DNA of 64,000 bases from Dactylis glomerata (GCA_007115705.1 QXEO01000334.1:1335567-1399566), one strand, 5' to 3'. Shown: positions 1 to 11,423, counted from the stretch's first letter. The notes: generated by a model from the sequence alone, not told the origin. A program made the numbers and translations.

Positions 1-2948
1 TGTTTGGGCACAAACAATTTATTTTGAAATATTGTAATAAGGATGTTGGCCTCGGTGTCAGACGAGGCAAATTATATATGTTATCTTTTAATGATTATGC
101 TTTGCATGTGAGAAATGTTTCTAATGATGAAAAGAAATGGAAGGGTACTAGCACTTCTTCGAAATTGTGGCACCATCGTTTGGGCCACATTTCGAAGGGG
201 AGAATGGAAAGACTTATTAAAAATGACGTACTCCTCCCATTAGACTTTTCAGATGCAGATATTTGTGTAGACTGTATTAAAGGAAAATATGCGAAAACAA
301 TTAAGAAAGGAGCCATAAGAGCCACAGGCGTCCTCCAACTTATTCATACTGACATATGCGGACCCCTGAATGTTAAGTCTATAGATGGTTTTGATTCATT
401 CATCACATTTACAGACGACTTCTCCCGATATGGGTATATTTATCCCATACGCGATCGATCGGAAGCTTTGGACAAATTCAAATTGTTTAAAGCCAAAGTT
501 GAGAACCAACTAAATGAGAACATTAAAGTTGTACGATCTGATCATGGGGGAGAATATTACGGAAGGCATGCTCCTTATGGGCAAATTCCTAGACCTTTTG
601 CCAAGTTCCTTGCTGAAAATGGAATTGTTGCCCATTATTCAATGCCTGGCGAACCTTAGCAGAATGGTGTGGCTGAGCGCAGAAATTGCACACTCATGGA
701 TATGGTGCGAAGTATGCTTAGTCATGCAAGTTTACCAGTAAGCCTACGGATGGAGGCTTTGAAGACAGCTGCACACGTACTAAACCTTGCTCCTACTAAA
801 GCAGCACCGTGCACACCTTACGAGATGTGGACGGGAAAGAAACCGAGCTTGAACTATCTACATGTGTGGGGTTATCCTGCTGAAGCTAGAGTTTTCAATC
901 CACAACTTAAGAAGCTAGATCCAAAAACAGTTAGTTGTTTCTTTGTTGGATACCCTCATAGAGGAAAGGGATATCGCTTCTATTGTCCAGGTCACACCAC
1001 TAAGTATGTGGAGACCCGACAAGCGGTATTTTTTGAGGATAATGAAGTCATAGAAATAAGAAAGATCGATCTTGAGGAGAAGTGTGTGTATGCTCCAACC
1101 CCAGCCATCCAAGAGATTGTTCTCCCAATACAAAGGAGAGTAGCATCTCATGATGATTCTGAACCTTCCAGTTCAGGTCCTCAACCTAATGATAATTCTG
1201 AAGCTGATAATAATGAAAATGAAGAAGATCATCAGTCAGAAAATGATCCTCAAAATAATGACGCTCCTCCACCACCGTCTCCTGTGAGAAGATCACAACG
1301 AGAAAGAAAGAAAGCCATCCCAGATGATTATATCATTTACATGGGTGAGGATGTGGAAGATATAGGAAAGGTGGAGGATCCAACCTCATACAAGGAGGCC
1401 ATTGCAAGTACAGATTCGTCCAAGTGGCACATTGCCATGGAAGACGAGTTGAAATCTATGGACTCAAATGAAGTTTGGGACTTAGTAGAAATTCCTGATG
1501 GTGCTAAAAGAGTAGGCTGCAAATGGGTCTACAAAACTAAGTATGACTCCAAAGGGAATGTCAAACGGTTTAAAGCTAAACTTGTGGCAAAAGGTTTCAC
1601 ACAGAGAGAAGGAATTGACTACAAAGAGATCTTCTCCCCTGTGTCATCTAAAGATTCCTTTAGGATCGTTATGGCTCTAGTAGCTCATTTCGACCTAGAA
1701 TTGCATCAAATGGACGTTAAGACGGCGTTTCTAAATGGTGACCTTAAAGAAGATGTTTACATGACTCAACCAGAAGGTTTTGTTGTGGAAGGAAAGGAAC
1801 ATTTGGCATGCCGTCTAAATAAATCCATCTATGGCTTGAAGCAAGCTTCAAGGCAGTGGTACCTCAAGTTCGACAAGATTATTAGAACTTTTGGTTTTAC
1901 AGAAAATGTTGTGGACAACTGCATTTATGTTAAATTTAAGGGCAGTAGGTTCACAATATTAGTCCTGTATGTGGATGACATATTATTGGCCTGCAGCGAT
2001 AAGAATATGCTGCATGAGACCAAGAATTTTCTGTCTTCCAAATTTGATATGAAAGATCTCGGTGAAGCCTCATATGTTCTTGGCATAGAGATACATCGAG
2101 ATAGGTCTAAAGGTGTGTTGGGACTATCAGAAAAGGCATACTTTGAGCGAGTACTAAAGAAATATAATATGCATAAGTGCTCAGGCTCACCTGCTCCTGT
2201 AGTCAAGGGCGACAAGTTTGGGACATTTCAATGTCCAAGGAACCAAATTGAAACTGATCAGATGAAGTCGGTTCCTTATGCTTCGGCTGTCGGAAGCATT
2301 ATGTATGCACAAGTGTGCACACGCCCTGACTTAGCTTATATTACCGGGATGCTTGGTAGATTCCAATCAAATCCAGGATTAGACCACTGGAAGGCCGTAA
2401 AGAAAGTCCTGCGTTATATGCAAGGCACGAAAGATCACATGATTACTTATAGAAGGCCTGATAACCTAGAAGTTGTTGGTTATGCAGATGCTGATTATGC
2501 CGGTCGTGAGGATAGTAGGAAATCCACACCAGGTTATGTATTCACACTTGCCGGAGGAGCCATATCGTGGAAAAGCTCCAAACAAACAACGACTGCTACA
2601 TCTACGATGCACGCAGAATATATGGCATGTTATGAGGCCACTGGGCAGGCTGTATGGCTAAAGAATTTTATTCCCAGACTTAAAGTGGTTGACAGCATTT
2701 CAAAACCACTTTTGTTGTACTGCGATAATGAACCCGCAGTTTTCTATTCAAATAACAACAAGTCTAGTGCTGCTACCAAGCACATTGACATTAAGTACTA
2801 TGTTGTGCAGGATAGAGTCCAGGATCAAACAATTGATGTTAAGCATATAAGTACAACTCGTATGCTTGCGGATCCGCTAACGAAAGGTTTACCACCCAGT
2901 ATTTTTCATGAGCATGCTGTCGGCATGGGATTACTGGAAGCCTTATGA
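1..2948 (+). pseudogene. Ty1/copia pol, 5'-truncated by the window, with in-frame stop
   Basis: This is the 3' two thirds of a copia polyprotein, open from the first bases of the window. It shows the GAG-pre-integrase H..H/CxxC region (RLGHISKGR, CVDC), the integrase core, then reverse transcriptase with the YVDDILLA catalytic box near 1970-1995, and RNase H (ADADYAGREDSRKST, near 2485) to the stop at 2946-2948. The integrase aspartates are in HTDICGP and RSDHGGEYY. A TAG at 657-659 breaks the frame just before NGVAERRN, which holds the catalytic glutamate. The frame is otherwise intact on both sides, so this is one nonsense mutation in an otherwise coding copy. The sequence style fits the Tork/TAR group, by recognition only. 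Its gag and 5' LTR lie outside the window. The product would replicate and integrate the element, but this copy is defective. Confidence 0.93.
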
Positions 2949-3128
2949 TTCTAGAATAAAGGGACCACTAAAAGAACCACTCCTATTAAGAAAAATGTTA
3001 TCCATTTTGAAATAGGCTGGTATGCTATAGGTGTTGAGTTTCAATGATATTTCATTGATTGTTGTAACACCTCACTTTGGCATATTATTCCTATGGAGAA
3101 TGGGCAAATGAAGTTAAAACTAACGATC

Positions 3129-3139
3129 AAGGGGGAGAA
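3129..3139 (+). other. polypurine tract of the copia element
   Basis: A purine run AAGGGGGAGAA lies directly before TGTTGG, the expected start of a copia 3' LTR, about 180 bp after the pol stop. The position and composition fit the plus-strand primer of reverse transcription. Confidence 0.8.
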
Positions 3140-3590
3140 TGTTGGTTGACCTGTTAGTTTTAACAGGGATAAAGAAAAGACAGAAAAAGGCAAATAAAAG
3201 CCCAGTCAAAATAAATGTTAGGAGGAGGCCCACGAACCAATGATCATGAGCTCCTCCTACGTAACTAACGCGCCCTGATCGGGGGCACCAAAACCAACTC
3301 GATGGTTTGGTCCCCTGTCGCCTGCGCCATATAAAGGAGGGGAGCCTGGCAGCGATCGATCTCTCTGGCTCTCGATCTGCTTCAGCTACCCCCTCACATC
3401 TAAACACCCTACCGATCTAGGGGAGGCACAGCAGCGACAGGAAGATCAACCTAGATCACTCCCAGCACCACGCCTGCACCAAGCAGGCGATGATGGCGGC
3501 TCCTGCAATGAGTAATGTTCCCCATATCTCTCTAATCTGATGTTGATCACGTGTTCTAGTGGCTAGCAACCATTGTTTGTGCACAGCACA
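3140..3590 (+). repeat. copia 3' LTR (start firm, end uncertain)
   Basis: The LTR begins TGTTGGTTGACC immediately after the polypurine tract. A TATA box (ATATAAAGG, 3329-3337) is followed by a GC-rich leader-like stretch, as in an LTR U3-R-U5 arrangement. No second LTR copy is in the window, so the 3' end cannot be fixed. A CA near 3590, just before the change to TATGCC-rich DNA, is a guess. Confidence 0.6.
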
Positions 3591-4510
3591 TTAAGTTAAG
3601 TTTTCCATAAGTTATATGCCGGTTTTGTATGCCAACAGTAGCATGTAAAATTCTATGACTTATAGGATATCTCTTATCTTAGACTTAGAATCTGTTACTG
3701 TAAGCAAGTTGCTTTGTCAAGCTATATGTCTTTGCATATGCCAATTTTGTATATCTACCACAGAACTAGAATCAGTATGCCAGTTAATATGTTGAGTTCA
3801 ATATATGTGCATATATGCCAAATACTATGAGTACCATCTAGCATAGAGACTACTGTTGATTTTTGCTATAACGAGTCTAGCATCTGTTTTGGCTATATGC
3901 TATATTTTGTATGCCGGCTGTCATATGCCAAGTCTCATATGCCAGTTATAGTATGCCTACATTTATATGGCGGCACATGAGTGCCAAATCTTTCCGGTGA
4001 ATAGCTAAGTTAGCTCGTATGTCAATCTCAGTTGTTGTATGTCAAACCGCTATATCTCAGTTATATGCCAAGTGCTTTATGTCATATGCTATATGTTGAA
4101 TGCTATGTGCTATATGTCAAATCTCATATGCCAGTTATAGTATACCGGCATTTATATGCCGGCAGATGAGTTATTAGCCTTTACTGTGAGTTGCCAAGTT
4201 AGCTTATATGTCAATCTTAGTCTATATGCCAAGTGCTTTATTTCAAGAGTTATATGTCAAATGCTATGGGCTATATGCCAAACTCCATATGCTAGATTGA
4301 GATACACCAAATACTGTGACCATTGCTATATCCTTTAGTATGACTGCAGAACAGGTTGGATATTTTGTTAAATATATATCTATTATCCGGCTATGATCTC
4401 CATATTGCCGTTACAAGAAGAGATTATTATAATACCACCAGGGCTTCAGTTTATATCTCAGGTTGTTGACACATCAGGTTATTAAGTGATATCTTGAGTC
4501 GCAGGTATTT
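3591..4510. repeat. AT-rich noncoding stretch dense in the word TATGCC
   Basis: There is no gene here. Short words such as TATGCCA, TATGCCGG and ATATGTCAA recur dozens of times at irregular spacing, unlike a clean tandem array. The stretch probably belongs to the 3' noncoding part of the gypsy element whose LTR starts at 5671, and shares its words with the minisatellites that follow. Confidence 0.6.
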
Positions 4511-4690
4511 CAGTATGCCGGCATATCATGGCAAAGAGTAAAATTTCAGTATGCCGGCATATCATGGCAAAGAGTAAAATTTCAGTATGCCGGCATATCA
4601 TGGCAAAGAGTAAAATTTCAGTATGCCGACATATCATGGCATGAGCAAAATTTCAGTATGCCAACATATCATGGCATCAATCAAAATCCC
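4511..4690 (+). repeat. 36-bp minisatellite, about 4.5 copies
   Basis: Units starting CAGTATGCCGGCATATCATG begin at 4511, 4547, 4583, 4619 and 4654 (spacings 36, 36, 36, 35). The first three are nearly identical and the last two have drifted. Each unit contains the palindrome ATGCCGGCAT. Confidence 0.9.
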
Positions 4691-4957
4691 CAATCACTAT
4701 TTATTTTGGTTCGCCATCATATCAAGACATCTATCAATAACTCATATCGCTGTTTATTTCGGCATGCCAGCATATCACGGCATTCTATAATCCTTTCAGT
4801 TACCGCCAATTCTGGCACAATAATATATATCGAGACATCGATCTCAAAGCTAACAAGCATCGTATCTCTTATCATATCTGGTTTCACAGAGTATCCTGGT
4901 TTAGCATATTAACATGTCTTATCATTTTTGCATACTAACAAGTGTCCAGCGATGGCA

Positions 4958-5480
4958 CAACCCAAGAGGCATATCAGTATACCGGCATTGTCAAAGCAGA
5001 CAATGTCGATGAGACATGGCCCAAGTGGCAACATGTTGAAATAGCCCAAGAGGCATATCAGTATACCGGCATTGTCAAAGCAGACAATGTCGATGAGACA
5101 TAGCCTGAGAGGCAAAGTGTCGATATAAAGCCCAAAGAGGCAAAATAGCTCAAAAGGCAAAAGTAGCCCAAGAGGCATATCAGTATACCGACATTGTCAA
5201 AGCAGACAATGTCGATGAGACATAGCCTGAGAGGCTAAGTGTCGATATAAAGCCCAAGAGGCAAAAGTAGCCCAAGAGGCAAAGGTAGCCCAAGAGGCAA
5301 AAGTAGCCCAAGAGGCAGAGTAGGCCAAGAGGCAAATAGCTCAAAGAGGTAAAGTATCGATATGGCCAAAGAAGGCAAAGCAGCATTCCGGCATTGTCGA
5401 AGCAGACGATGTCGATGAGACATAGCCCAAGAGGCAAAATGTCGATATAGCCAAAGAAGGCACAACAACATTTTGAGATA
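4958..5480 (+). repeat. nested minisatellite in the gypsy 3' noncoding region
   Basis: A block reading CCCAAGAGGCATATCAGTAT recurs at 4961, 5045 and 5167. It is followed each time by a GTCAAAGCAGACAATGTCGATGAGACAT-like segment that is also seen near 5396. Between the blocks are 15- to 18-bp repeats of GTAGCCCAAGAGGCAAA. Apparent minus-strand reading frames rich in LPLG and CLLG are translations of this repeat, not genes. Confidence 0.85.
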
Positions 5481-5670
5481 GCCCGCGAAGGCTAGCATAT
5501 CACCTATATGAGTATATGTCAAACAGGAGATTGCCTATGATGGCATGAGATAGAATTTGGCCAGTGCAGGCCAGCATATCAGCTTCATGAGTATGAGAGT
5601 TTGGGACTTTGGTATATTTTATTGAAGCCTGTGCGTGACTCTACGAGTCCCCCACAGCCTCGGGGGCTAA

Positions 5671-6082
5671 TGTCGGGTACATTATATATGTTGTATTATG
5701 TGTGCAGGATATTAAAAAATGCTTAAAGCAGCAAGGCTGGGCCAGATTAACCCTTTCTGGGCCGGAACTCAGCAGCTCAAGCCGGATTACAAGGTGCTAG
5801 GCCGGCACATGGCAGCCCAGCCAGGGCTAGGCCAGGATATCTTTCCCCGGCATGGGATGAGGTCCTGCTTAACCGGCTGGGCCGGCTTACCTCGCCCCGC
5901 TTGGGCCTCCGCGCCCCGGGTGGGCCACCTAACGGCCGGTTCCCCCGCGTGGGCCGACGCCCCGTAGCGCCTTCCCCGGCTGGGCCAGAGTCCCAGCCAC
6001 TTCCGGGCCGTCCCGTCGCCCCGGCCTCTCTCCTTGCCCGGCTGGGTCGCTGGCCACTGATCCGGCTGGGCTCCCGCCCCGC
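5671..6082 (+). repeat. Ty3/gypsy 3' LTR, left part (interrupted)
   Basis: The LTR starts TGTCGGGTAC directly after a purine-rich end (CCTCGGGGGCTAA), a common arrangement in grass gypsy elements. The body is filled with degenerate GGCTGGGCC/GCCGG words. It stops at 6082 inside the 11-bp sequence TCCCGCCCCGC. The same 11 bases reappear at 25337-25347, followed by more GGCTGGGCCGG sequence, so the LTR continues there. Confidence 0.75.
6072..6082 (+). other. left target-site duplication of the 19-kb element
   Basis: TCCCGCCCCGC is repeated exactly at 25337-25347 on the far side of the TIR element. The length is within the 8-11 bp seen for Mutator-like elements. The surrounding DNA is GC-rich, which weakens the match a little. 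Confidence 0.65.
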
Positions 6083-6190
6083 GGGGATATTTTGTTTGCG
6101 GTCACCGAGTTCCTTGGCACAGGCTCACAGGTGCCTTTGTTGCTTGTAATAGACGCGATTTGAAAAGTTGGGTAGGTAATTCCTCAGAGG
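6083..6190 (+). repeat. left terminal inverted repeat of the 19-kb element
   Basis: About 108 bp pair with 25228-25336 in inverted orientation. Over the best 42 bp (from GCGGTCACC) I count two mismatches. The outermost 15 bases are less alike. Confidence 0.75.
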
Positions 6191-6447
6191 GCCCTTTCTG
6201 GACGAAATGAGGGCAAACCAAATATTGATGTGACTTCTCCCGTTTTGGGCCCATTGCGGTCCCGCATGTCAGTATTTCTCCGTTATGGGGCAAGCGAGTG
6301 GGTCCTGCTTGTCAGGTGTCTCCGTTATGTTGTCTCGTTAGTTTACAGTATGTCAACTCCACTTGCAACTCTCAGTACGAACAAATCCCCTTTCTTGTCC
6401 TTCCAACCCTAGACCCCCCCCTAGGTCATAGTCTCCGGCGGCGGCGC

Positions 6448-7892
6448 ATGTCTACCAGCAGGAAACGAGAGGCACCATCGCCGCCAGGAGCGGCGATTGC
6501 TGGAGCTGCAAGCCAGAAAAGCAGCCAGATATCTTGCAACAAGCCAGCAGCGGGGAGCAGCGAGAAGCAGAAAGCTTGCCCGACGGCGGTGGCGCCGCCG
6601 ACCAAGCGAAGAGCCGGCCCGGTGGTGGCGCCGCTGACCAAGAGCAATCGGAGCGGTAGCCCTTCGGCGTCGGTGCGCGGCACCGCCTTGGAGGAAAAGA
6701 CCAAATCCCAAAGATTAATGGAATTGGGCCTTCTACTGTGACTGTGAGCGCCAGAAAGCAGAGGTGAATATTTCAGATCCCTCTCTTACATCCCGATAGC
6801 ACTAAGATGTTTTATGGAACGGCAGGAGTAACTGTCCGTCAGTATCTGAACAATTGTAGAGAAGAAACTGACTGATTTTTGTCATATGTTTTCCGAAATT
6901 ATGGTATTATTTTGTATGCAAGTAATCCTCAATCTCTATCAAACCAACCAACATGCAAACCCAGATTTTTTATCTTATGGAAGTCATCTCAAATTATGTT
7001 CAGATCTGAAGGCTCCAATTTATCCAAAAGCAGAAAACATACTTTTTGTCTTATGTTTTCCCAAATTGTGGTATGATTAGAGAGAAGCAACTAATTTGTA
7101 TCTTTTATTTCCCAATATTTTTGAGACAGCGATGATTCAGAGAACACATACAAAATAAATGTCCGAGTGCATCAGTACATTGGTAAATTAGATTATGGCT
7201 TGGAGAGGTGTGTGGCTTTGCAGTCTGTGCAAATGAATGTGAATTGCAGTGAGATTGTGTCTGTTTCGCAGCTTGTTGCCATTCTTCACGCTAGGATTCC
7301 TTGGGGATCCAAACAGAAGGCTAAGTTTGTGTGGATGAACATGAATCAGGTGTACGAACAACTTGAGCACTCCCATCAGCTGTTGCAGATTTGGGAGAAG
7401 TATAAGGATACTCGTCAGTTGGATCTCTTTGTTATGGTTGATGATGTTGATGCACCAGAAGCACAGTTAGGTGTCAAAGGTGCTGATCCAGATGGTGGTG
7501 CTCCCAGTGGTATGGATGCTTGTAAACTAGCAGCTATTGACCATTCACAAATGTATCTAATTGCTTTGCAAGTGGATCCTTACACTGCAGTACTAGATGA
7601 TGGCCAAGAATTTGCTGTGCAGAACGATCATATGGAAATAATGGTAGATCCCAAGATAGTTACTGTTGACCAAATTCTTGAGCGGCTAAAGCAGAGATGT
7701 CCTTGGGGCCCTAATCAGCAGGCACGTTTATGTTGGTGGCACTTTAAGAAGAGGGATTTCATCAACATTGTTAAAGATGACAATCTCATGCAGGTTTTCC
7801 GAAGGAAGAAATTGAGTAAGAAGGTATTTTTTGTTGTTGCAATTTCAGAAATGGTTGGAGATGATGAGACTGCTGTAGAGCTGCCATCTTGA
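6448..7892 (+). CDS. two-exon gene, protein with a duplicated ~65-residue domain, function unknown
   Basis: The main exon is 7130-7892. The acceptor is TTTTTGAGACAG before 7130 and a good donor is AGAG|GTGAAT after 6763, giving a phase-2 join into a long open frame. The predicted protein has two copies of one motif: IVSVSQLVAILHARIPWG followed by Q.AKFVW, and IVTVDQILERLKQRCPWG followed by Q.ARLCW. Each ends in a hydrophobic strand (LDLFVMVDD, KVFFVVAIS). Exon 1 would begin at the ATG at 6448 with a basic, proline-rich stretch, but that frame and the frame joined by the donor differ, so exon 1 has a frameshift or the start lies elsewhere. I do not recognise the family. The gene sits just inside the left TIR. 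Confidence 0.6.
6764..7129 (+). other. predicted intron of the duplicated-domain gene
   Basis: The GT-AG intron is AT-rich. It contains a short internal duplication: a TTTTTGTC(A/T)TATGTTTTCC block near 6875 and again near 7045. Confidence 0.5.
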
Positions 7893-8126
7893 AGTTTTGA
7901 GCTTCCCACTTCATAGGTGCTGGTATGTTACAGTGAGAAGTGCAACCCAATTCTGGTCACTATTTGATTCATCTCCTTCATTCTGCATCACTCTGTAAAT
8001 GTTTGTGAGTGTGCTGTAGCTGCTCCATGCAATAAGCTGTTGTATCTTAGAAAATGTTGTATCTCATATTGTCTGCCTCAAAAAATTTCTAAAAACTAGT
8101 GTCAATTTGTAATTTTATTGTAGAAC

Positions 8127-9512
8127 TATGTTGCGGAGTAAATGACGCAAAACTACCATATTTGAGACAGTGGTGTCAGGAAACTACCACTTTTACGCGA
8201 AATGACACATAAATACCACTTTTGAGGTAGACTCGTGACAAAGAGCCCTAATTTTTTGATTTAGCTGTGTTAACACGTTTTCTGGCCAGTCGGGCCCATC
8301 TGTCAGGTGTACGTGGCAAAATAATAACACTAGTCAATGCCAATTTTGCAAAAACGACCTCGGTAAACTATTTCTTCTACTTTTCTATCCTCTAGCTTCT
8401 CTTCCTCTCTGTCCACAGCAACTGCCGTCCGGCGCGCCGCCGCCTCTAAGAGTGGGACTGGACCAGAGCAACCGCGACTGAGCGGAAGGGCCCTTCCGTG
8501 GGGAAGTTCGCTGGATCCAGCAGACCGCGGGCGAGGCCAGGAGCGATGGAGGCTGCGCGTGGCCGCCGTCGTGGTTCATCCCGTCTGAGGGCCAACAAGG
8601 TTGCGGTGGCGCTTCCCGTGCTCCAGGAGATCATGCGGGATAGCGTGGAGCGGCGGCGCGCGCTGTGCACGCCGCGCCTTCTCGCTGCGCTCCGGCGCGT
8701 GCTGCTGACGAGGTGGCGGCGGCGCTGGCCATCCTCCGAGAGACCTCCGCGCTCGCCGACACGGTTGTCGCACTCATCAACCTCTCCCTGGAGCGCATCC
8801 TCCGCGCTCGCCAAAAAGGTGCATGTCTTCTGCGTGGGCACGTGCCGGTGCTCGGCGAGTTGCTCCGCTCGGGCGGTTCGTCAGACCCGCCGGAGGCGCG
8901 GGAGCATGCCGTCGGCCCACTGTTCGGGCTCGGGCCCAGTGAGGAGAACCGCACCGCCATCAGCTTGCTCGGCTCGGTGCCCTGTTCCTCGCCCTCGCCC
9001 TACCACCTCTCCCTCCCCGCCGTCAAGGTGCTCCGCCGTCGTCAAGGCGCTCATGGAGGTGCTCTGCTCAGGATTCCCGGGGAAGCCCAAGGCCCTGCAA
9101 GGGAAGGTGGCGTCCGAAAAGGGAAGGTGGCGCCGGCAAGGGTGAGCTGCGGGCTGCGGGGTGACATACATGCTGGCGGTGGCGGGGTGGTAGACATGTC
9201 GGCGGGGGATGAGCAGGAAGAAGATGGCAATCTTATCTCTTTGCCGAATTTGCAAATAGACCCTCTAGTTGGATGGAAATTTGTCATTAATCCTTAAAAA
9301 TTCTGATTAAGACTCTTCTCTGTTTAGTGTTGCCACATAGACCCAACAGGTGGGCCCAAACTGTTAGAAAATGGTTTAAGCACCAAATCAGTGTTTTCCG
9401 TCACAACCATGCCTCAAAAATGGTATTTATGTGTCATTTCGCGCAAAAATGGTAGTTTCCTGACACCACTGTCTCAAATGTGGTAGTTTTGCGTCATTTA
9501 CTCTATGTTGCG
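8127..9512. mobile_element. Pack-MULE with captured U-box/ARM gene fragment
   Basis: The element proper is 8136-9503 (1,368 bp). Both ends begin GAGTAAATGACGCAAAACTACCA in inverted orientation. The inverted repeats are near-identical for about 95 bp (roughly five mismatches by eye), with diverged similarity to about 200 bp, including GGGCCCA.CTGT..GGT. A perfect 9-bp duplication TATGTTGCG flanks it at 8127-8135 and 9504-9512. Nine bases is the Mutator-superfamily hallmark. The interior is GC-rich gene-derived sequence with no transposase, the definition of a Pack-MULE. It is nested inside the larger TIR element. Confidence 0.92.
8546..9100 (+). pseudogene. fragment of a plant U-box E3 ligase ARM-repeat region
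   Basis: Translation gives ERRRALCTPRLLAALRRVLL in one frame. After a shift near 8700 the next frame gives ALAILRETSALADTVVALIN, then VPVLGELLRSG, EAREHAVGPLFGLGPSEENR and TAISLLGSVP. These match the armadillo repeats of the C-terminal half of plant PUB proteins (alternating LL.LL helices, the EAREHA.G.L..L motif). The U-box itself is absent, at least one frameshift is present, and the reading frame degenerates after 9000. It is a captured fragment inside the Pack-MULE. Parent-gene identity is by recognition only. Confidence 0.75.
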
Positions 9513-10149
9513 AGAATGTAATAAATTCATCTGGGATATTGAGATGTTGTAATAAAATGACTGCTGAAATAATAAGCATTGTTTACATCACTTGTTGTAT
9601 TATATTTTCGTGCCCTCGGGTCCTTAGTTGGGGATTACTAGACGCGTAAAAATGAGATCGACGTCCACAAAAAACTGCATGAGGCGAGACCAGACGCATT
9701 AGATAGATATGAACTAGATGCGTTTAACCATGCAAAGAAGAGAAGAAATGGTCGAGGACATCGACGACGACCTCAACACTTTGACTGACGGTGTCGGACA
9801 CGAACGTGAGCAATGTAGAGAAAACTAATGTCTCTCCGTTCTGGCGTGTATAGATAGGTGCTAGGGGAGTGTGGTGGCGAAGGGAAAGACCTCGCGGTGC
9901 TCTATGGCGTCCAGCATAGCGGGGCGGCGTGGCCGTGCCCACAGCGGCGTGCATGTTCGGTATTGGCATCAGCATGTACGTTCGTCATTGGCCTCGGCGG
10001 TATCTCTGGTGTGTCACTGATCGAATGAGGGGACGGGATTGAGGGTGCATCCTGACGGTGACCTAGCAGTGGCAGCCAGCATGCATACCCGTTGTGACCA
10101 TGCCGATATCGGCATCGACATCGTTTGGGGGTGGTTTATATCTCAACAA
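9513..10149. other. no gene recognised
   Basis: The stretch is mixed-composition sequence between the Pack-MULE and a minisatellite. Short open frames on the minus strand (around 9724-9975) show no domain or codon signal I can support. Confidence 0.5.
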
Positions 10150-10452
10150 AAAAGTAATGCCTAAAAGAAATGGAAATTCATGATAGTTCATCATTTTACC
10201 GTGAAAAGTAAAGCCTACAAGAAATGGAAATTCGTGATAGTTTATCCTTTCAACGTGAAAAGTAATGCCTACAAGAAATGGAAATTCGTGATAGTTTATC
10301 ATTTTACCGTGAAAAGTAATGCCTAAAAGAAATGGAAATTCGTGATAGTTCATCATTTTACCGTGAAAAGTAAAGCCTACAAGAAATGGAAATTCATGAT
10401 AGTTTATCATTTTACCGTGAAAAGTAATGCCTACAAGAAATTCGTGATTACC
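10150..10452 (+). repeat. 54-bp minisatellite with trimer higher-order pattern
   Basis: Units (AAGTAATGCCT...GAAATGGAAATTCGTGATAG) start at 10152, 10206, 10260, 10314, 10368 and 10422, an exact 54-bp spacing. Variant bases recur every third unit: units 1 and 4 share CCTAAAAG and GTTCATC, units 2 and 5 share AAAGCCTAC. This implies duplication of a 162-bp trimer. 54 is divisible by three, so the minus strand stays open, but that frame is only repeat. Confidence 0.9.
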
Positions 10453-11423
10453 CAACTTGTTGAATCCGGTGGCAAACTCATCATTTAGCATACATAGAGG
10501 GGTAGTAGTTTGCCACCGACACATAGAGAGAGGGTGGCACGATCCTGCCCGTTAGATCATAGGATCGACGGTAGGTGGGCACGATCCGTGTGACAACAGC
10601 TCGACCAATCAGGCCAAGTTTGGGCTTTTGTGAGAAGGGAGAGGGTAAAACTCAGTAGTATCAAGGATACAAGGGCAAGTAAATAGTAAACAGGCTAAGG
10701 AATTCAAATAAGAGATTTAGAAAAAGAAAAACACATGTTTTGTACAATGAAACCCAGGTTGGCCTACCTCAAAGTATTAGCAATTCAAATATACATGAGT
10801 GTAAAAATTATGGCCTTATTCAGACAAACTATGTTTTGGGTATAGATGTTTTGAGAAGGGTTTTGAGTGGAAAGCCATGAACCTTCATAGCTACTAGTGA
10901 TTTGAGAAGTGGCCATTTGTGATAAAACTTGATTTATATATGATTGTCTACATGGCAGGTCGTGTAACAAGACTCCATGAGTAGGAGGCACTACAATTTT
11001 ATTTTTTTGAATTTTTTTGCGCATGAAATGACTCAATTAGATAGCTTAATCCCATTTGTTGACTCTCTGCTGACCAGCCACTTGAGGGTAAAACTAAGTA
11101 TATTGCACTAGCCAGTATTAGTACTCGAGGGGAAAACTGAGTACAGATATTTTTCCAGAATGCGGTCTCGTCCTGTCCTAAACGCGGTCTCGTCCTGTCC
11201 CACGCGGTACCTTTCTACCAGCCCCACGCGACGCGGCCCCACACGACGCGGCCCCACACGTCAGCACGGAAATAGTAGTAGGAGGCATGGGTAGTAGGAG
11301 GCATGGGTAGTAGGCAGAACAAGATATTTATGTTCAAACTGACCGTTGAGTCACTACCTCGCACGCCGGCTCTACCACCTCTCTCCTTCCTCTAGTTCTA
11401 CCCCCCTCTCTCCTTCCTTCACC
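10453..11423 (+). promoter_or_regulatory. upstream region of the GRF-type gene with short GC repeats
   Basis: There is no gene here. Just upstream of the next gene are direct repeats GCGGTCTCGTCCTGTCC (about 11163 and 11186), repeats of GACGCGGCCCCACAC (about 11230-11260) and GTAGTAGGAGGCATGG (twice near 11275-11305). No clear TATA box was found. ATATTTAT near 11325 is a weak candidate. Confidence 0.4.

Noticed and set aside
4909..5522. Minus-strand ORFs rich in LPLG/CLLG
   Set aside because: They are translations of the gypsy minisatellite with no start context or domain.
5671..6082. Treating this and 36433-37475 as two separate solo LTRs
   Set aside because: The 11-bp and 5-bp duplications and the shared GGCTGGGCC composition make one interrupted LTR simpler.
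8446..9287. Several overlapping Arg/Ala-rich ORFs on both strands
   Set aside because: They are GC-rich shadows of the captured U-box/ARM fragment; only the frames giving ARM-repeat motifs were kept.
10063..10524. 153-residue minus-strand ORF with NYHEFPFL repeats
   Set aside because: It is the translation of the 54-bp minisatellite, whose length keeps the frame open by arithmetic.
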